A stretch of DNA of 64,000 nt from CAYUHJ01 sp964444365 (GCA_964444365.1 CAYUHJ010000008.1:24283-88282); one strand, 5' to 3'; numbered from the stretch's first letter, positions 49,252 through 59,089 are shown. The notes: generated from the sequence alone by a model not told the origin. Made by a program: numbers and translations.

Positions 49252-49581
49252 TCAGGGTTGCTCGGCGCGGGCCGGTCGGGACTGCCAGTGCCGGACCCGG
49301 CGGTCGTACTCGGCGAGGTCATCAGGGACGGTCGGATCGAACAGTTCGGCCTCGAATCGACCTTGCGTGGGGATCTTCGCCACCCCGGACCAGCCGCCGG
49401 TGTAGATCACCCGCCGCCCGCTCGGCAGCGGGTCGTCTGGGACGAAGTACCAGTCGGCGCGGAATAGCCGCCCGTCCTCGACCGCGTTGCAGAAGGTGAG
49501 GCGGTCGTAGATCTCGACCAGATCGGGCAGGCCGTGCCGCTTCCACTCGTCGTAGTTCAAGATGCTCAGCCGGATGCTCAT
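49252..49581 (-). CDS. Hypothetical protein
   Basis: The 109-residue protein begins MSIRLSILNYDEWKRHGLPD and continues EIYDRLTFCNAVEDGRLFRA, then DWYFVPDDPLPSGRRVIYTG and DDLAEYDRRVRHWQSR. It is acidic and tryptophan-rich and resembles small plasmid-borne proteins, but I cannot name it. GGAGG lies five bases upstream of the ATG at 49581. A strong hairpin separates it from the gene upstream. Confidence 0.6.
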   Translation of the reverse strand: MSIRLSILNYDEWKRHGLPDLVEIYDRLTFCNAVEDGRLFRADWYFVPDDPLPSGRRVIYTGGWSGVAKIPTQGRFEAELFDPTVPDDLAEYDRRVRHWQSRPARAEQP

Positions 49582-49601
49582 GTCGGCCTCCAGAAATGGA
49601 A

Positions 49602-49628
49602 GGGGCGGCGGGATAATCCCGCCGCCCC
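49602..49628 (-). terminator. Strong GC hairpin between small genes
   Basis: GGGGCGGCGGG (49602-49612) and CCCGCCGCCCC (49618-49628) form a perfect 11-bp stem with loop ATAAT. It lies 26 bases after the stop of the gene at 49655-49969 and 20 bases before the next start. It is probably a terminator or attenuator; the T-tract is weak. Confidence 0.6.
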
Positions 49629-49654
49629 GGTGACGCACTGACCCGTGCGCCGGG

Positions 49655-49969
49655 TCAGTATTCGTCGGGAAGGAGCAGGCATGTGGAGGCCCGGTGCCCG
49701 TCGTCGCCGACCGCCTCGGTGATGACCCAGACCTGCTCGCCGGTCGTCAGGGTGTAGGCCGAGAACAGCCTGCCCCCGTCCGTCAGGGCCGCGTCGTTGA
49801 GGCGGCGGTCCTCGTCGCCGAGGTCGCCCCAGTCCCCGGCGGCGTGGCGGGCCAGCATGTCGAGGACGCTCTGCCCGGCCCCGTGGACGGCCTTCAGGGC
49901 GGCGGGCGTGGCGACCTGTTGCCCGAGTTCGAACTTCGCGCTCGGCACGCTGGACGTGTCGTTCGGCAT
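49655..49969 (-). CDS. Conserved plasmid-type hypothetical protein
   Basis: The 104-residue protein contains FELGQQVATPAALKAVHGAG, LARHAAGDWGDLGDEDRRLN, ALTDGGRLFSAYTLTTGEQV and WVITEAVG, and ends STCLLLPDEY. The set G-x-x-V-A-T-P-x-A, RH-x-x-GDWGD and ITEA ... LLPDEY is a conserved pattern I know from plasmid and island proteins of unknown function, sometimes misnamed restriction subunit. The shared 13-bp motif lies 42 bases before the start. The gene is followed by the hairpin at 49602-49628. Confidence 0.75.
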   Translation of the reverse strand: MPNDTSSVPSAKFELGQQVATPAALKAVHGAGQSVLDMLARHAAGDWGDLGDEDRRLNDAALTDGGRLFSAYTLTTGEQVWVITEAVGDDGHRASTCLLLPDEY

Positions 49970-50011
49970 GGGAGACCTCGTGGTTCGGGGAGGGGATGGT
50001 TCGCCGACCTA

Positions 50012-50024
50012 GCGGGTATCCGTC
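50012..50024 (-). promoter_or_regulatory. Shared upstream motif, copy 2
   Basis: On the minus strand this reads GACGGATACCCGC followed by TA. It lies 42 bases before the start of the plasmid-type gene at 49655-49969. Confidence 0.65.
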
Positions 50025-50278
50025 GTGCCTGTCGCTCACGGGTGCCGAGCATGGGAAGGCTCCCCGCACGCCGGACGGCCCGACTTGTATTCAGCCTGAA
50101 TGGACGGGCGGCGCGTCCGGGGTGGCCTTATCGAGCACCGGGGGTGTTAGCCGCCCCGGTGCATTCCTCCCGGCGAATGCCGCGTCCGAGAAAAGAGGGG
50201 CCGAAGCGCCGGGCAGCTCGCCGTCCCGGTGCATTTCCCCCAGCGCTTCTTTCCCGATTGCGTCCGGCGTGGGACCGG
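50025..50278. other. Short intergenic region
   Basis: This lies between the shared motif copy 2 and the 3' end of the recombinase gene. I see no gene. Several GC-rich inverted repeats are possible, but none has a T-tract. Confidence 0.4.
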
Positions 50279-51217
50279 TCAGTAGTTCAGCCGCTCCGCC
50301 GCCTCCCCCAACTGTTGCTCGCTGCGCCGGGTGTACCGGGCCGTGGTGGTGAACGACTCGTGGCCGAGGATCTGGGCCAGCCCCACGAGGTCGTTGCCGT
50401 TGTCCGCGAGGTACTGGTGGGCCATCGTGTGCCGCAGCAGGTGCGGGTGCAGGTCGATCCCGGTGATGGCGCTGTACTTGTCGCACAGGGCGCGGACGCC
50501 GCGATCCGTCAGCGGCCCCCGCTCGCCGACGAACACCCGGTCGGACTTGAGCGGGGGGCGGGCGTCGAGGTACGCCCGCAGCGCCCGCCGGGCCGGGAGA
50601 GGGAGCGGCACGGTGCGCTGCTTGCCCCCCTTGCCGTGGCGGAACACCGCCGACCCGCCCCGCTCGCCGAGCAGCAAATCGTCCAGATCGAGTTGCACGA
50701 GGTCGCCGACCCGACAGCCGGTGTACAGCAGCAGGTGGAAGATCGTGTCGGCCCGCACGTCCTGTCGGAGTTCCACCTCCCGCAGCAGCCGTCGCACCTC
50801 TGCCCGGTCGAGGCCCTTCGGGGCGAGCGCTTGCCGCCGCAACTCCTTGACCGGCTGGGCGACGTTCGCGGTGACGTGGCCCCGCCCGGCCAGCCAGCCG
50901 AAGAACCGCCGCAGCGTGACCAGCGCCCGGTTCACCGTGGCGACCGCCTGCCCCTTCTCCCGCCGCAGGTGGTCGCGGAAGTCGGTCACGTCTCGGGTCG
51001 TCACCCGCCCGACGACGAACCGCTCGCCGTTCGCCCCGGCGAACCAGACGGCGAACTTCTTCAGGTCGCTGGCGACGGCCCGGCGGGTCTCCGGGGCGAA
51101 GTCGTGGGCGGCGAGGTACTCGGCTAGGAGGGCCGTCTCACCCGCGCCGACCGGCACCCCTTTGAACACCTTATCGCCCAAGTTCTGGCGGGCTTGTGGA
51201 CGGAAATCAGACACCAT
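50279..51217 (-). CDS. XerC/D-like tyrosine recombinase
   Basis: The 312-residue enzyme has an N-terminal SAM-like core-binding domain (LAEYLAAHDFAPETRRAVAS, then TVNRALVTLRRFFGWLAGRG). The catalytic domain has Arg in LLLYTGCRVGDLVQLDL, Lys in HGKGGKQRTVPLP, H-x-x-R in HLLRHTMAHQYL, His in QILGHESFTTTARYT and the nucleophile Tyr in that same segment. It should catalyse strand exchange at a dif-like or element-specific site. GGAGGAG precedes the ATG at 51217, the better of two starts. It is unrelated in detail to the integrase at 9948. No flanking repeats were found. Confidence 0.9.
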   Translation of the reverse strand: MVSDFRPQARQNLGDKVFKGVPVGAGETALLAEYLAAHDFAPETRRAVASDLKKFAVWFAGANGERFVVGRVTTRDVTDFRDHLRREKGQAVATVNRALVTLRRFFGWLAGRGHVTANVAQPVKELRRQALAPKGLDRAEVRRLLREVELRQDVRADTIFHLLLYTGCRVGDLVQLDLDDLLLGERGGSAVFRHGKGGKQRTVPLPLPARRALRAYLDARPPLKSDRVFVGERGPLTDRGVRALCDKYSAITGIDLHPHLLRHTMAHQYLADNGNDLVGLAQILGHESFTTTARYTRRSEQQLGEAAERLNY

Positions 51218-51277
51218 GTAGACACTCCTCCCGGCTAACTGGGGTGGTAATCGCACTTACCGCCGGTGCTCACCGGC

Positions 51278-51751
51278 TCAGTCCCGGCGCTTGAGGAACA
51301 GGAAGACGGCCCGGAGCACCGCGCCCCGGTCCACTCCGTCCGTCCCGCTCGGGTAGGTCGCCCGGAGCGCCGCCTCCACTTGTTCAGAAGTTACCCCCGC
51401 CAGCCCGAGCCCCTTCAGCCCGTCGATCAGGTCGGCGTGGCGGTCGCCGGACCTCGGGGCCGACCCCGGCTTGGCCTTCGTGGTCGGCTTCGGCCTCGGG
51501 GCGGGGCGGCTTCCTCGGGCGTAGAACAGGACGGGCTGGCCGTTCGCCCCGCAGTTCCTTCGCCGCACGTCGAGGCACGCCCGCTGGATGGGTTCCGGGT
51601 ACTGCGGGCGGCGGGTCCGCACGTCGTACACCGGCGGCGGGAACACCCCCTCCTGCACAAGCTGGTAGAAGCGAGCCCGGCTGAGCGAACACATCCGGGC
51701 CATTTCCGCCACCGATACGACCGCCTTGGTCGGCACCGGTTGGTCACGCAT
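51278..51751 (-). CDS. HTH (excisionase-type) protein
   Basis: The 157-residue protein begins MRDQPVPTKAVVSVAEMARM, then CSLSRARFYQLVQEGVFPPP, a MerR/excisionase-like winged helix (about residues 10-40). A basic linker follows (RPAPRPKPTTKAKPGSAPRS), and then a small helical domain (LIDGLKGLGLAGVTSEQVEA). It overlaps the 3' end of the RuvB-like gene by eight bases, so both are in one operon. It lies next to the recombinase, as excisionase genes do. Confidence 0.7.
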   Translation of the reverse strand: MRDQPVPTKAVVSVAEMARMCSLSRARFYQLVQEGVFPPPVYDVRTRRPQYPEPIQRACLDVRRRNCGANGQPVLFYARGSRPAPRPKPTTKAKPGSAPRSGDRHADLIDGLKGLGLAGVTSEQVEAALRATYPSGTDGVDRGAVLRAVFLFLKRRD

Positions 51752-52733
51752 CGTACTCTCCTCGGCTCGTGTCGTTCGGGTCGTTAACGCGGGCGGCGAG
51801 GTGCGCGCGGCCCTCGGCGGTCAGTTGCCGCCGCCCCTGATCATCCTTGACGATGAGCCCGGCCCGGATCAGGAACGGCTCGATCACCTGCGACACGGTG
51901 CGGGCGGGCAGGCCGAGCAGGCTGGCGACCACGTTCAGGCGGCTGCTTCCCTCGGCGAGCGCGGCGAGGTACTGCTGCTCAGTCGGGCCGAGCCCGATCT
52001 CGTCCAGCCCCTCCAGTCGGCAGGCCCGCGTCAGGTGCCCGTAGGTGATGGCGGTCTCGCCCTCGGCGCGGCAAACCCGGCGGCAGGCTTGCAGGAGACG
52101 GAGGGCCAGCCGGGGCGTACCCCGCGACCGCCCCGCGATCCGGGGGAGCACGTCCGGCTGGACTGGCCAGCCGAGTGCCGAGGCCCGCTGGGCGAGGAGC
52201 GTGGCGAGGTCTTCGACCGAGTAGAACTGGAACCGCAGGACCAGACGCATCCGGTCCCGCAGCGGTTGCAGCAGCCCGTACTCGTCGGTCGTGCTGAGCA
52301 GCAGGGTGAAGTCGTTGAGCGGGATCGACTGCGGCCCGCCCTTCGCCCGGCTCTGGAGGACGACCTTCCGCTGGTCGAGGGCGAGGTACAGGGCGGTTTG
52401 GAACGCCGGGTCGATCTCGTGGGCCTCGTCGAGATGCACCACGTCGCGGTCTTTCGCCCCCAGCAGCAGGGCGTTCAAGTCCGCCGGGGCGACGACGCTC
52501 TGGCCGAGGACTTCGTGAAGTTCGGCCCCCATCTCGGCGGCGATCACCTTGGCCAGTTGCGACTTGCCCAGCCCCGGCCCGCCGACGAGCAGGGCGTGGT
52601 CGAACTTGCGGCGGTCGGCGCGGGCGGCTCCGAGGGCGACGGCCACCTGATCCACGACGCCGCGCTGGCCGATCAGGTGCGGGAGGGCGGACGGGGCCGC
52701 GTCGTTCACTTCGGTCGGGCGGTGTTCGGTCAT
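51744..52733 (-). CDS. RuvB-like AAA+ ATPase
   Basis: The 329-residue protein follows the RuvB plan. It has LPHLIGQRGVVDQVAVALGA, Walker A ALLVGGPGLGKSQLAKVIAA (about residues 48-67), Walker B VVHLDEAHEIDPAFQTALY and sensor-type LLLSTTDEYGLLQPLRDRMR. The arginine-finger region follows with RSRGTPRLALRLLQACRRVC. A winged-helix C-terminus (GLPARTVSQVIEPFLIRAGL) closes it. RuvB drives branch migration of Holliday junctions. An element-encoded form could aid recombination. The chromosomal ruvB would be elsewhere. The shared motif lies 38 bases upstream of the start. Confidence 0.85.
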   Translation of the reverse strand: MTEHRPTEVNDAAPSALPHLIGQRGVVDQVAVALGAARADRRKFDHALLVGGPGLGKSQLAKVIAAEMGAELHEVLGQSVVAPADLNALLLGAKDRDVVHLDEAHEIDPAFQTALYLALDQRKVVLQSRAKGGPQSIPLNDFTLLLSTTDEYGLLQPLRDRMRLVLRFQFYSVEDLATLLAQRASALGWPVQPDVLPRIAGRSRGTPRLALRLLQACRRVCRAEGETAITYGHLTRACRLEGLDEIGLGPTEQQYLAALAEGSSRLNVVASLLGLPARTVSQVIEPFLIRAGLIVKDDQGRRQLTAEGRAHLAARVNDPNDTSRGEYDA

Positions 52734-52771
52734 GGGTTCTCCTTGGCGATGGGGAACGGGTCGTACCGGTA

Positions 52772-52784
52772 GCGGGTATCCGTC
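52772..52784 (-). promoter_or_regulatory. Shared upstream motif, copy 3 (RuvB-like gene)
   Basis: On the minus strand this reads TGACGGATACCCGCTA around the 13-base core. It lies 38 bases before the start of the RuvB-like gene. Confidence 0.65.
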
Positions 52785-52836
52785 AGTCGGCAGGGCGGGC
52801 GCGGCGCAGAGACGCACCGCACCCGCGATCCGCTGG

Positions 52837-53754
52837 TCAGACGGCGACGGGCTCGGCGGGTTCGGCCTGCTGCTGGCGAGAGAAGGAGAGCAGGAAGTCC
52901 ACGGCCCGGCTGGCGTCGGCGCTGACCCGGAAGAGGAAGCGGGGGTCGGCCCGGAGCGCCCCGAGCCAGCTTGCGAGGTAGGAGTTGTGGGTGGTGAGGT
53001 CGTCGCTCTGCGGGACACCGAGTTCGGCGAGGGCGAACGCGCTGGCCATCTCGGCGCGGAGTTCGCCTTCGGCGTAGCCGCCGGTCCAGTTCAGGCGGCA
53101 CTCGGTCCAGTGGCCGAGTTCGTGCAGCAGGGTCGAGTAATACTCCTTCTCGCTCTCGAAGGCGTGCTTGTGCGGGACGGCGATGAAGTCGCCGACGCCA
53201 TCGGGGGACGGGCGGCGGTAAAAGGCGCGGTCGGTCCCGTGCCGGATGTCGGCCCCGGTCGCGGCGACGGCCCGCTCGGCGGGGTCGTAGTCGGCCAACG
53301 CGGCACGTTGCGGGGCGTGCTCGGCCCGGTGTCGGTCGGCGGCTTCCCCCTCGACCTGATCCACGTTGAACACGGTGAAGGTGCGGAGCAGCAGGTACTC
53401 ACCCCGCCGCTCGTCGGCCTCCTCGTCGCGGGGCCTCCGCTCGACGGCCTTGCACAAGACTACGGCGCAGCCCCACCGACCGGGCGGTACGGTGGCGGGT
53501 CGGGGCTTGACCCGGCACCCGAGCGCCTGCCACTGGTTGAACGTCGCGTACCGGCTCGGCCCGGCGAGCCCGAGCCGCTGGCGGTGGAGGTGCAGGAGCA
53601 GGACGTTCACGCCCGAGTAGCGGCGACCCGTGGCGGCGTTGGCGGGCGGGCCGGACGCGCCCCACGGGCAGCGCCACGGCGGCAACCCGCCCTTCTCCAG
53701 CGCGGCGACGACCTCGGCGGTGATGCGGGCACGGATTTCGGTCTGGGTGGACAT
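52837..53754 (-). CDS. ArdC-like antirestriction protein with zincin domain
   Basis: The 305-residue protein has the ArdC N-terminal ssDNA-binding domain: VVAALEKGGLPPWRCPWGAS, GRRYSGVNVLLLHLHRQRLG and RYATFNQWQALGCRV. The metallopeptidase domain follows, with zinc motif STLLHELGHWTECRLNW (about residues 205-221) and the downstream Glu in RAEMASAFALAELGVP. A C-terminal helix (SYLASWLGALRADPRFLFRV) closes it. ArdC proteins are carried into the cell or made early by mobile DNA to block restriction. This marks the 48-54 kb block as mobile. The shared motif lies 42 bases upstream of the start. Confidence 0.88.
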   Translation of the reverse strand: MSTQTEIRARITAEVVAALEKGGLPPWRCPWGASGPPANAATGRRYSGVNVLLLHLHRQRLGLAGPSRYATFNQWQALGCRVKPRPATVPPGRWGCAVVLCKAVERRPRDEEADERRGEYLLLRTFTVFNVDQVEGEAADRHRAEHAPQRAALADYDPAERAVAATGADIRHGTDRAFYRRPSPDGVGDFIAVPHKHAFESEKEYYSTLLHELGHWTECRLNWTGGYAEGELRAEMASAFALAELGVPQSDDLTTHNSYLASWLGALRADPRFLFRVSADASRAVDFLLSFSRQQQAEPAEPVAV

Positions 53755-53796
53755 GAGCTTTCCCTCGGCGGCTGGTGGAACGAACCGAGGGGGGTA

Positions 53797-53809
53797 GCGG
53801 GTATCCGTC
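53797..53809 (-). promoter_or_regulatory. Shared upstream motif, copy 4 (ArdC gene)
   Basis: On the minus strand this reads CTGACGGATACCCGCTA around the 13-base core. It lies 42 bases before the ArdC start, nearly the same spacing as copies 2 and 3. Confidence 0.65.
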
Positions 53810-53949
53810 AGCCTGCCGAGGGTCGTCACCTCGCGTCCGGGTCGCTGACTGGGGTGAGGGACCGGGGTACAATGAGCCCCGCGAAACGTGAAGAAATGGG
53901 TGGCACGACCGCAGGGCAGTGCGGGCAACAACGGGCACGAGAACCGGCC

Positions 53950-54030
53950 ATGCCCGAAGCCCTGATCCCCGAGCCCGAAGAGATCCGGGCCGACTGCGCC
54001 CGCGAGCCCGCGAGCTGGAGACAGGCGTAA
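53950..54030 (+). pseudogene. Truncated short planctomycete ORF
   Basis: Twenty-six codons, MPEALIPEPEEIRADCARE and then PASWRQA, precede a TAA. The opening resembles a frequent short planctomycete protein start (PEP-EIRA-CA). The expected continuation is missing, so I take it as a remnant at the edge of the mobile block. Confidence 0.35.
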
Positions 54031-54284
54031 TGTTCACCGCCATCCTCGGGTGCCTGCTTGGCGAGAAGTGGAGCACGCCGAGGATCGAGGGGGTGCGGGT
54101 CACGCGCGGCTGTTGACTTTTTGCAGACTCTATAGCGTTCCGAACTGGCCGAACACGCAGGAGGCGGTTAGATCGGCTTGTAGCCACAATCAAGAGAAGA
54201 ATCTCCGGGGTGCGGACGCCCCGAGGATGGAATCCGCAAGGAATGTGACCTCCGACAATACTGCAAGCGGTAGGGCACTATCCC

Positions 54285-57200
54285 ATGACTGCGCCCCTCG
54301 CCCAGCGGCGTTCCCTGTCTCGTGGCATCGACTACCTCGGCGACCTCGGTGCCAAACTGCGGGATCTTCAGGGCTTCGCAACGCTGGCGCACGAGTTGAT
54401 CCAGAACGCCGACGACGCGCAAGGGGCCACGCGCATATCCTTCGGAGTGTCGAGGGCGGCGCTCGTCGTGGACAACGACGGGCAGTTCAGTGATTGCGGG
54501 CAGGTGGAAGAGCCGGAGTGCCCGTGGCGGCGCGATCCCGCACGGGGCTACATGTGCGACTTCCACGGGTTCCGTTCCGTGGCCAGCGGCCATAAACGTG
54601 AACGGCAAGGCACCACCGGGGCCTTCGGCATCGGCTTCATCTCGGTCTACCAGATCACGGACCAGCCAGAATTGATCTCCGCAGGTCGGCACTGGATTTT
54701 GCACGAGGATCGCCCCGAGAGCGAGCGGATCGAAGTGTGCGACGGGTGCCCAGCGTGTCAGGTGGCGGGGTTGCCCAAGACCCGCTTCATCCTGCCGTGG
54801 GCCTTCGATCCGGGTAGCCCCCTGCGCAGGGCGCTCCGGGCACCCGCACAAGCGCCCGACGCACCGCAGGAGCTACTCGGCGAACTCCGCCGGTCGCTCG
54901 GGACGGCGATGCTGTTTCTGAAGCATCTCACCGCGATGGACGTGCGCGACGAAGGCGCGCCCGTCATTGGCCTCCAAAGAATCGTCGAGAACGACAGCCT
55001 TATCGTCAGCGACGGCAAGAGAGACCGCATCTGGCACCTGCTGCGCGGGAACTTCAACGGGGTCGCGGACCAGTTGCGCCAGCCTCCCGACAGCCGCATC
55101 GAACCCAAGCGCTCGGCGAACGTCACGTTGGCGATCCCCGAAGAGCCGTTCGACAAGGGCCTACTGTGTGCGTGCCTGCCGACCCAGCAGGAAAGCGGTC
55201 TGCCTTTCCACATCAACGCCGACTTCTTCCCGCACAGCGACCGGAAGCGGATCATTCTGGAGCAGGACTACCAGTCCGAATGGAACCGTGCTGCGATTCT
55301 GGCGGCTGCCGGTGTTCTCTGCGACCATCTTCACGTCCTTCCCAAGACCCTTGATGACCACCAGCACCTCTGGCATCTGTTCCGCACGGTGCAGCGCGTC
55401 GGCGACGACGTGGAGGCGGGTCACAAGGAGAGGTCGTTCGGCCAGTTCTGGGAGCGGCTGCGGCCCAAGTTGCGTGAGTCGAGAGTCTTCTTCACCACCC
55501 GCGAGGAGTGGAAGACCGCAGGTGAGGTCGTCTTTCCGTCCGAGAGGGAAGAAGAAGAGGTTGTGCCGGTCCTCGAAGGGTTGGGGCTGTCGGTGCTCAG
55601 CACGGACCTGCGGCCCTACTTCAACCTTTTCCGCTCGAAAGAGGTCGGCGTGCCCCTTCTCGACATCGGCCACATCGCCGAGGCGCTGGAGGCCAGCGGT
55701 CTCGACGAGCGGGTGGCAATCGCCGAACTCCCCGCGTTCCTGCGGTCTGAGAAGGACCGCCGCCTGCTGCGCCGGGAACTAGCGACTCTTCTCGCCCGGC
55801 AGCGACGGCCAGACGAGAACCGGAAGCTCGCCCGGTGCGCCGTGATGCCGGGCCGCGACGAGGCGCTCTGGCCGTGCTATCAGGTCTACCGGGCGGACGA
55901 TGAGACCATCGCCCTCTTCTCAGGCATCGACGCCGCCATCCCATTCCTAGCCGTCATCGAGGACGACGCCGAGGCACTGGCGCGGCTGTGCCCCGAGTTT
56001 ACGAGCGCCGTCGCCGTCGAGCGGCTTGCCAAGGCCCTCTTCGACGCCGAAGACGGGGCGGGAGCCTCGCTCGATCCTGTCGCGGTGCTGGGCTGGTTCG
56101 AGGACCGCCGGGACGAACTGCGCCGATCCGTCACCGTGAAGAACGGGATCGCGGCCCTCCCCCTCTTCCCCTGCGCCGAAGGGCTCAAGCCGCTTCCGTC
56201 GCTTTCGTTGCCGGGTGACTTTACCGACCCAATCGGGCTGGCCGGGGTCGTCGATCTGGCACGGCTCAAGGGACGCCGCGACTTTCTGATCGAGCTTGGG
56301 GCCAAAACGTTGACCTTCACGCGCTACGCGGGGGATCACATTCCCCACGCCGTCCGGCAGCCGGGGATGACCGTCGAGCAGAAGCGCAGCGTCGTCCGGC
56401 TACTGGCCGAACGCCTCGGTGAGATACGGGACCATGACGAGATTCGACAGTCACTAGCAGCACTGCCCATCGTCGAATGCACGGACGGCCACTTCCGCCG
56501 ACCGCGCGAGGTCTACTTCAACCGGGACGTGGTTCGCGTGGTGCTGGGCGGCGAAGTCGCTCTTGCCGTTCTGCCCAAAGAGCAGGAGTCAGCCACACAA
56601 GACTTTTACTACTGGGTCGGGGTCGAAGATTCGCCCCGGTCTGTGGCCGTTGCCCGCCGCATCAAGACGCTGACCGCCAACCCGCCCACGGACGAACTGG
56701 TCGCGGCCATCGGGATCATTTTCCGCCATCTCGGGCAGCGCTTGAGCGACGAGGAGAAGAGCGACGCGGCGCTGATGGAATTACGGTCGCTGGCGTGGGT
56801 GCCAGCGCGAGGAGATCGCGCCCGCTGGCACCGGCCCTGCGACCTCTACGCGGTTTTTCAGGACTATCTGTTTGAGTCGCAGGCGAGGTTCCTCGACCTT
56901 CCCCGTGACATTCAGACTTTGTGCGGAGATCTGCTCTCCTTCCTGATGGTGAAGAACCGGCCATCGACGCGGCAAGTCGTCGATCACCTGATCCAGTGCT
57001 CACAAACCGGGGTCGTCGCCAACAAGGAGGTCTATCGCTTTCTGAACGACGCCGCTGCGGACGACGCGGTGCTGAGGCTGCGTGCCACCGCCTGCCTGAT
57101 CTTGCCCGACAACACCTACGTCAAGCCCTCGCAGGTCTTCTGGGGCGATCACCCGTTCGGTCACTACCGCCACCGCCTCGGCTCCGACCTGCGCAAGTAC

Positions 57201-59089
57201 GGCGACCTGTTCGCTCGCTTGGGCGTCCGCGAAGCGCCGGATCAAGGTGACGCCTTCGCCGTCCTGCGAGAGATCAGCGGCGAGTTTGGCCCGACCAACC
57301 GCCTACTGGACGAATCGACCCACGCGATCCTTCTGGCGTGCTGGCAACGACTCGACCGGGCTCTGCAAGAAGGGACGACGACACCGGACGAATTAGCGGG
57401 ATTGCAAGACGCGAAGGTCATCCCCGACGCCCGGCGTCTCCTCAACCCGCCGACGAAGATGTTCTTCGAGGACCGCCCCGGCCTGTCGATGAAGTTCAAG
57501 GGCTTCCTCGACAACGACGTAATACCCCGGCCACATGGGGCTTGGCGGGCCATGCTGGAGGCCGGGGTCCGCCTGTTGAGCACGGCGGTACGCGCCCATC
57601 TTGTCGAATGCCGCGACGCCGTGGCCGATGCGATGATCATGACCTTGCTGCGCGAACGGCACCGTCAGCTTTTGCGGGTGCTCGAAACCGCACAAGACGC
57701 CAACGGTCATCTGGATACGGTCCTGTTGGACCGACTTCACGTGCAGTCGGTAGAAGCGCTCCGCGTCCAGTACACGGTCAAGGCATTTAACCACGAAGTC
57801 TCCAGCGACCCGGAGGATCTCCCCGCCAAGTTTCAGGTAGCGGACGGCGTGCTCTACATCGTTCGGCGAGGCGGCAAGCCGCCGTGGGCTTCCATAGCCC
57901 GTGAGTTGGCGCTGGCGCTCTGTCCCGAGGCAGATCCGGGGCGTCTGGCGGCGGGCATCAAAGAGGTTCTGGCAGCACCCTCCGAAGGCGATGCGGCGGC
58001 GATCCTCGACGAACTTGGATTCGCGCCTCTGGCCGTGGCCGACGAGGCACCAGAGGTTTCAGCCGATGTCATTGACGACCTCGGTGGCACGAGCGTCCCG
58101 GCTGAGACACAGCAGGCCGTCCCAACTACCGGGGTACGAGGACCGGCGACGGGCGGCTCACCCGCCGGGGACGGCAAACCTCGGCCCACCGTGGTCGCTC
58201 AACCGAACGGCCAAAGCACGTCCGGCGCACCGGCAGCACCCTTGCCCGGTGTGAGCTTGGCGGCGGACGACTCTACTGGCCGGGTGCTCGGACCCGGCGG
58301 AACCTCGCCCGTTCCAATGCAGACTGACCGTGACGAGCAACCGAGATCCCGGCCCGAAGGTGTGGTGGCACAAAGGAGTACACCCGATAAGAGTCAACGG
58401 GGCGACGGCCAACGGGGCGACGGCCAACGGGGCGACGGCCAACGGGGCGNNNNNNNNNNNNNNNNNNNNNNNNNNNNNNNNNNNNNNNNNNNNNNNNNNN
58501 NNNNNNNNNNNNNNNNNNNNNNNNNNNNNNNNNNNNNNNNNNNNNNNNNCAACGGGGCGACGGCCAACGGGGCGACGGCCAACGGGGCGACGGCCAACGG
58601 GGCGCTGGTAAGCAGGACGGTGAACGTCGGCCATCGCGCGGCGGCCACCCGGTGCTCCGTAGCTACGTGGCCATCGACGCCCCGGAGGAGGACCGGGAGT
58701 CTGATCCCGCCCTTGCGGAGCGGCGGGAGCAAGTGAACCGGCACGGGATGAACCGGGTGCTGGCGTATGAAAGGCTTATGAAGCGACACCCCCGCGAGAT
58801 GCCCCACCTGCATCCGGGGTACGATGTCGAGTCGGACGATTTAAGCGGCCAGATTGAACGGTACATCGAGGTCAAGTCCCTCTCCGGGTATTGGGAGGGT
58901 CCGCACGCGGGCATGACAGACACGCAGTTCAAGAAGAACGAGGAACTCGGCAACCGCTACTGGCTCTATGTGGTAGAGCGGGCTGACCAGCCCGATTTCA
59001 AGATCTGGCGCATCCACAACCCGGCCCAGCGCGTGACCAATTTCATGTTCGACGACGGATGGAAGGGCATCGCGGAGCAGGACGACTAA
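54285..59089 (+). CDS. Sacsin-like HATPase with C-terminal DUF3883 domain (gene spans assembly gap)
   Basis: The N-terminus is an HSP90-type ATPase of the sacsin/NOV class. It has FATLAHELIQNADDAQGATR (about residues 31-50), VVDNDGQFSD and GTTGAFGIGFISVYQITDQP. About 1,000 residues of uncharacterised helical sequence follow, then a Pro/Gly-rich linker with QRGDG repeats interrupted by 100 N. After the gap the frame CAA CGG GGC GAC GGC (from 58550) continues QRGDG directly into VLRSYVAIDAPEEDRES. The DUF3883 domain then reads HPGYDVESDDLSGQIERYIE, then VKSLSGYWEG and YWLYVVERA, with the E-V-K of a nuclease-like fold. The repeat phase requires a true gap of 5+15k bases, which always keeps the frame. 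Such proteins occur in defence islands; the role is inferred. Confidence 0.82.
58395..58604 (+). repeat. 15-bp tandem repeat (QRGDG)n containing the assembly gap
   Basis: The unit CAACGGGGCGACGGC is present in three and two-thirds copies before the gap and in three full copies plus a partial one after it. The gap (58450-58549) is exactly 100 N and is probably a placeholder. Repeat collapse is the likely reason for the gap. Confidence 0.9.

Noticed and set aside
54285..58736. Reading the HATPase gene through the N run to a stop at 58736
   Set aside because: The N run is a 100-base placeholder. The repeat phase after it shows that the true frame is the one leading into DUF3883 and ending at 59089.
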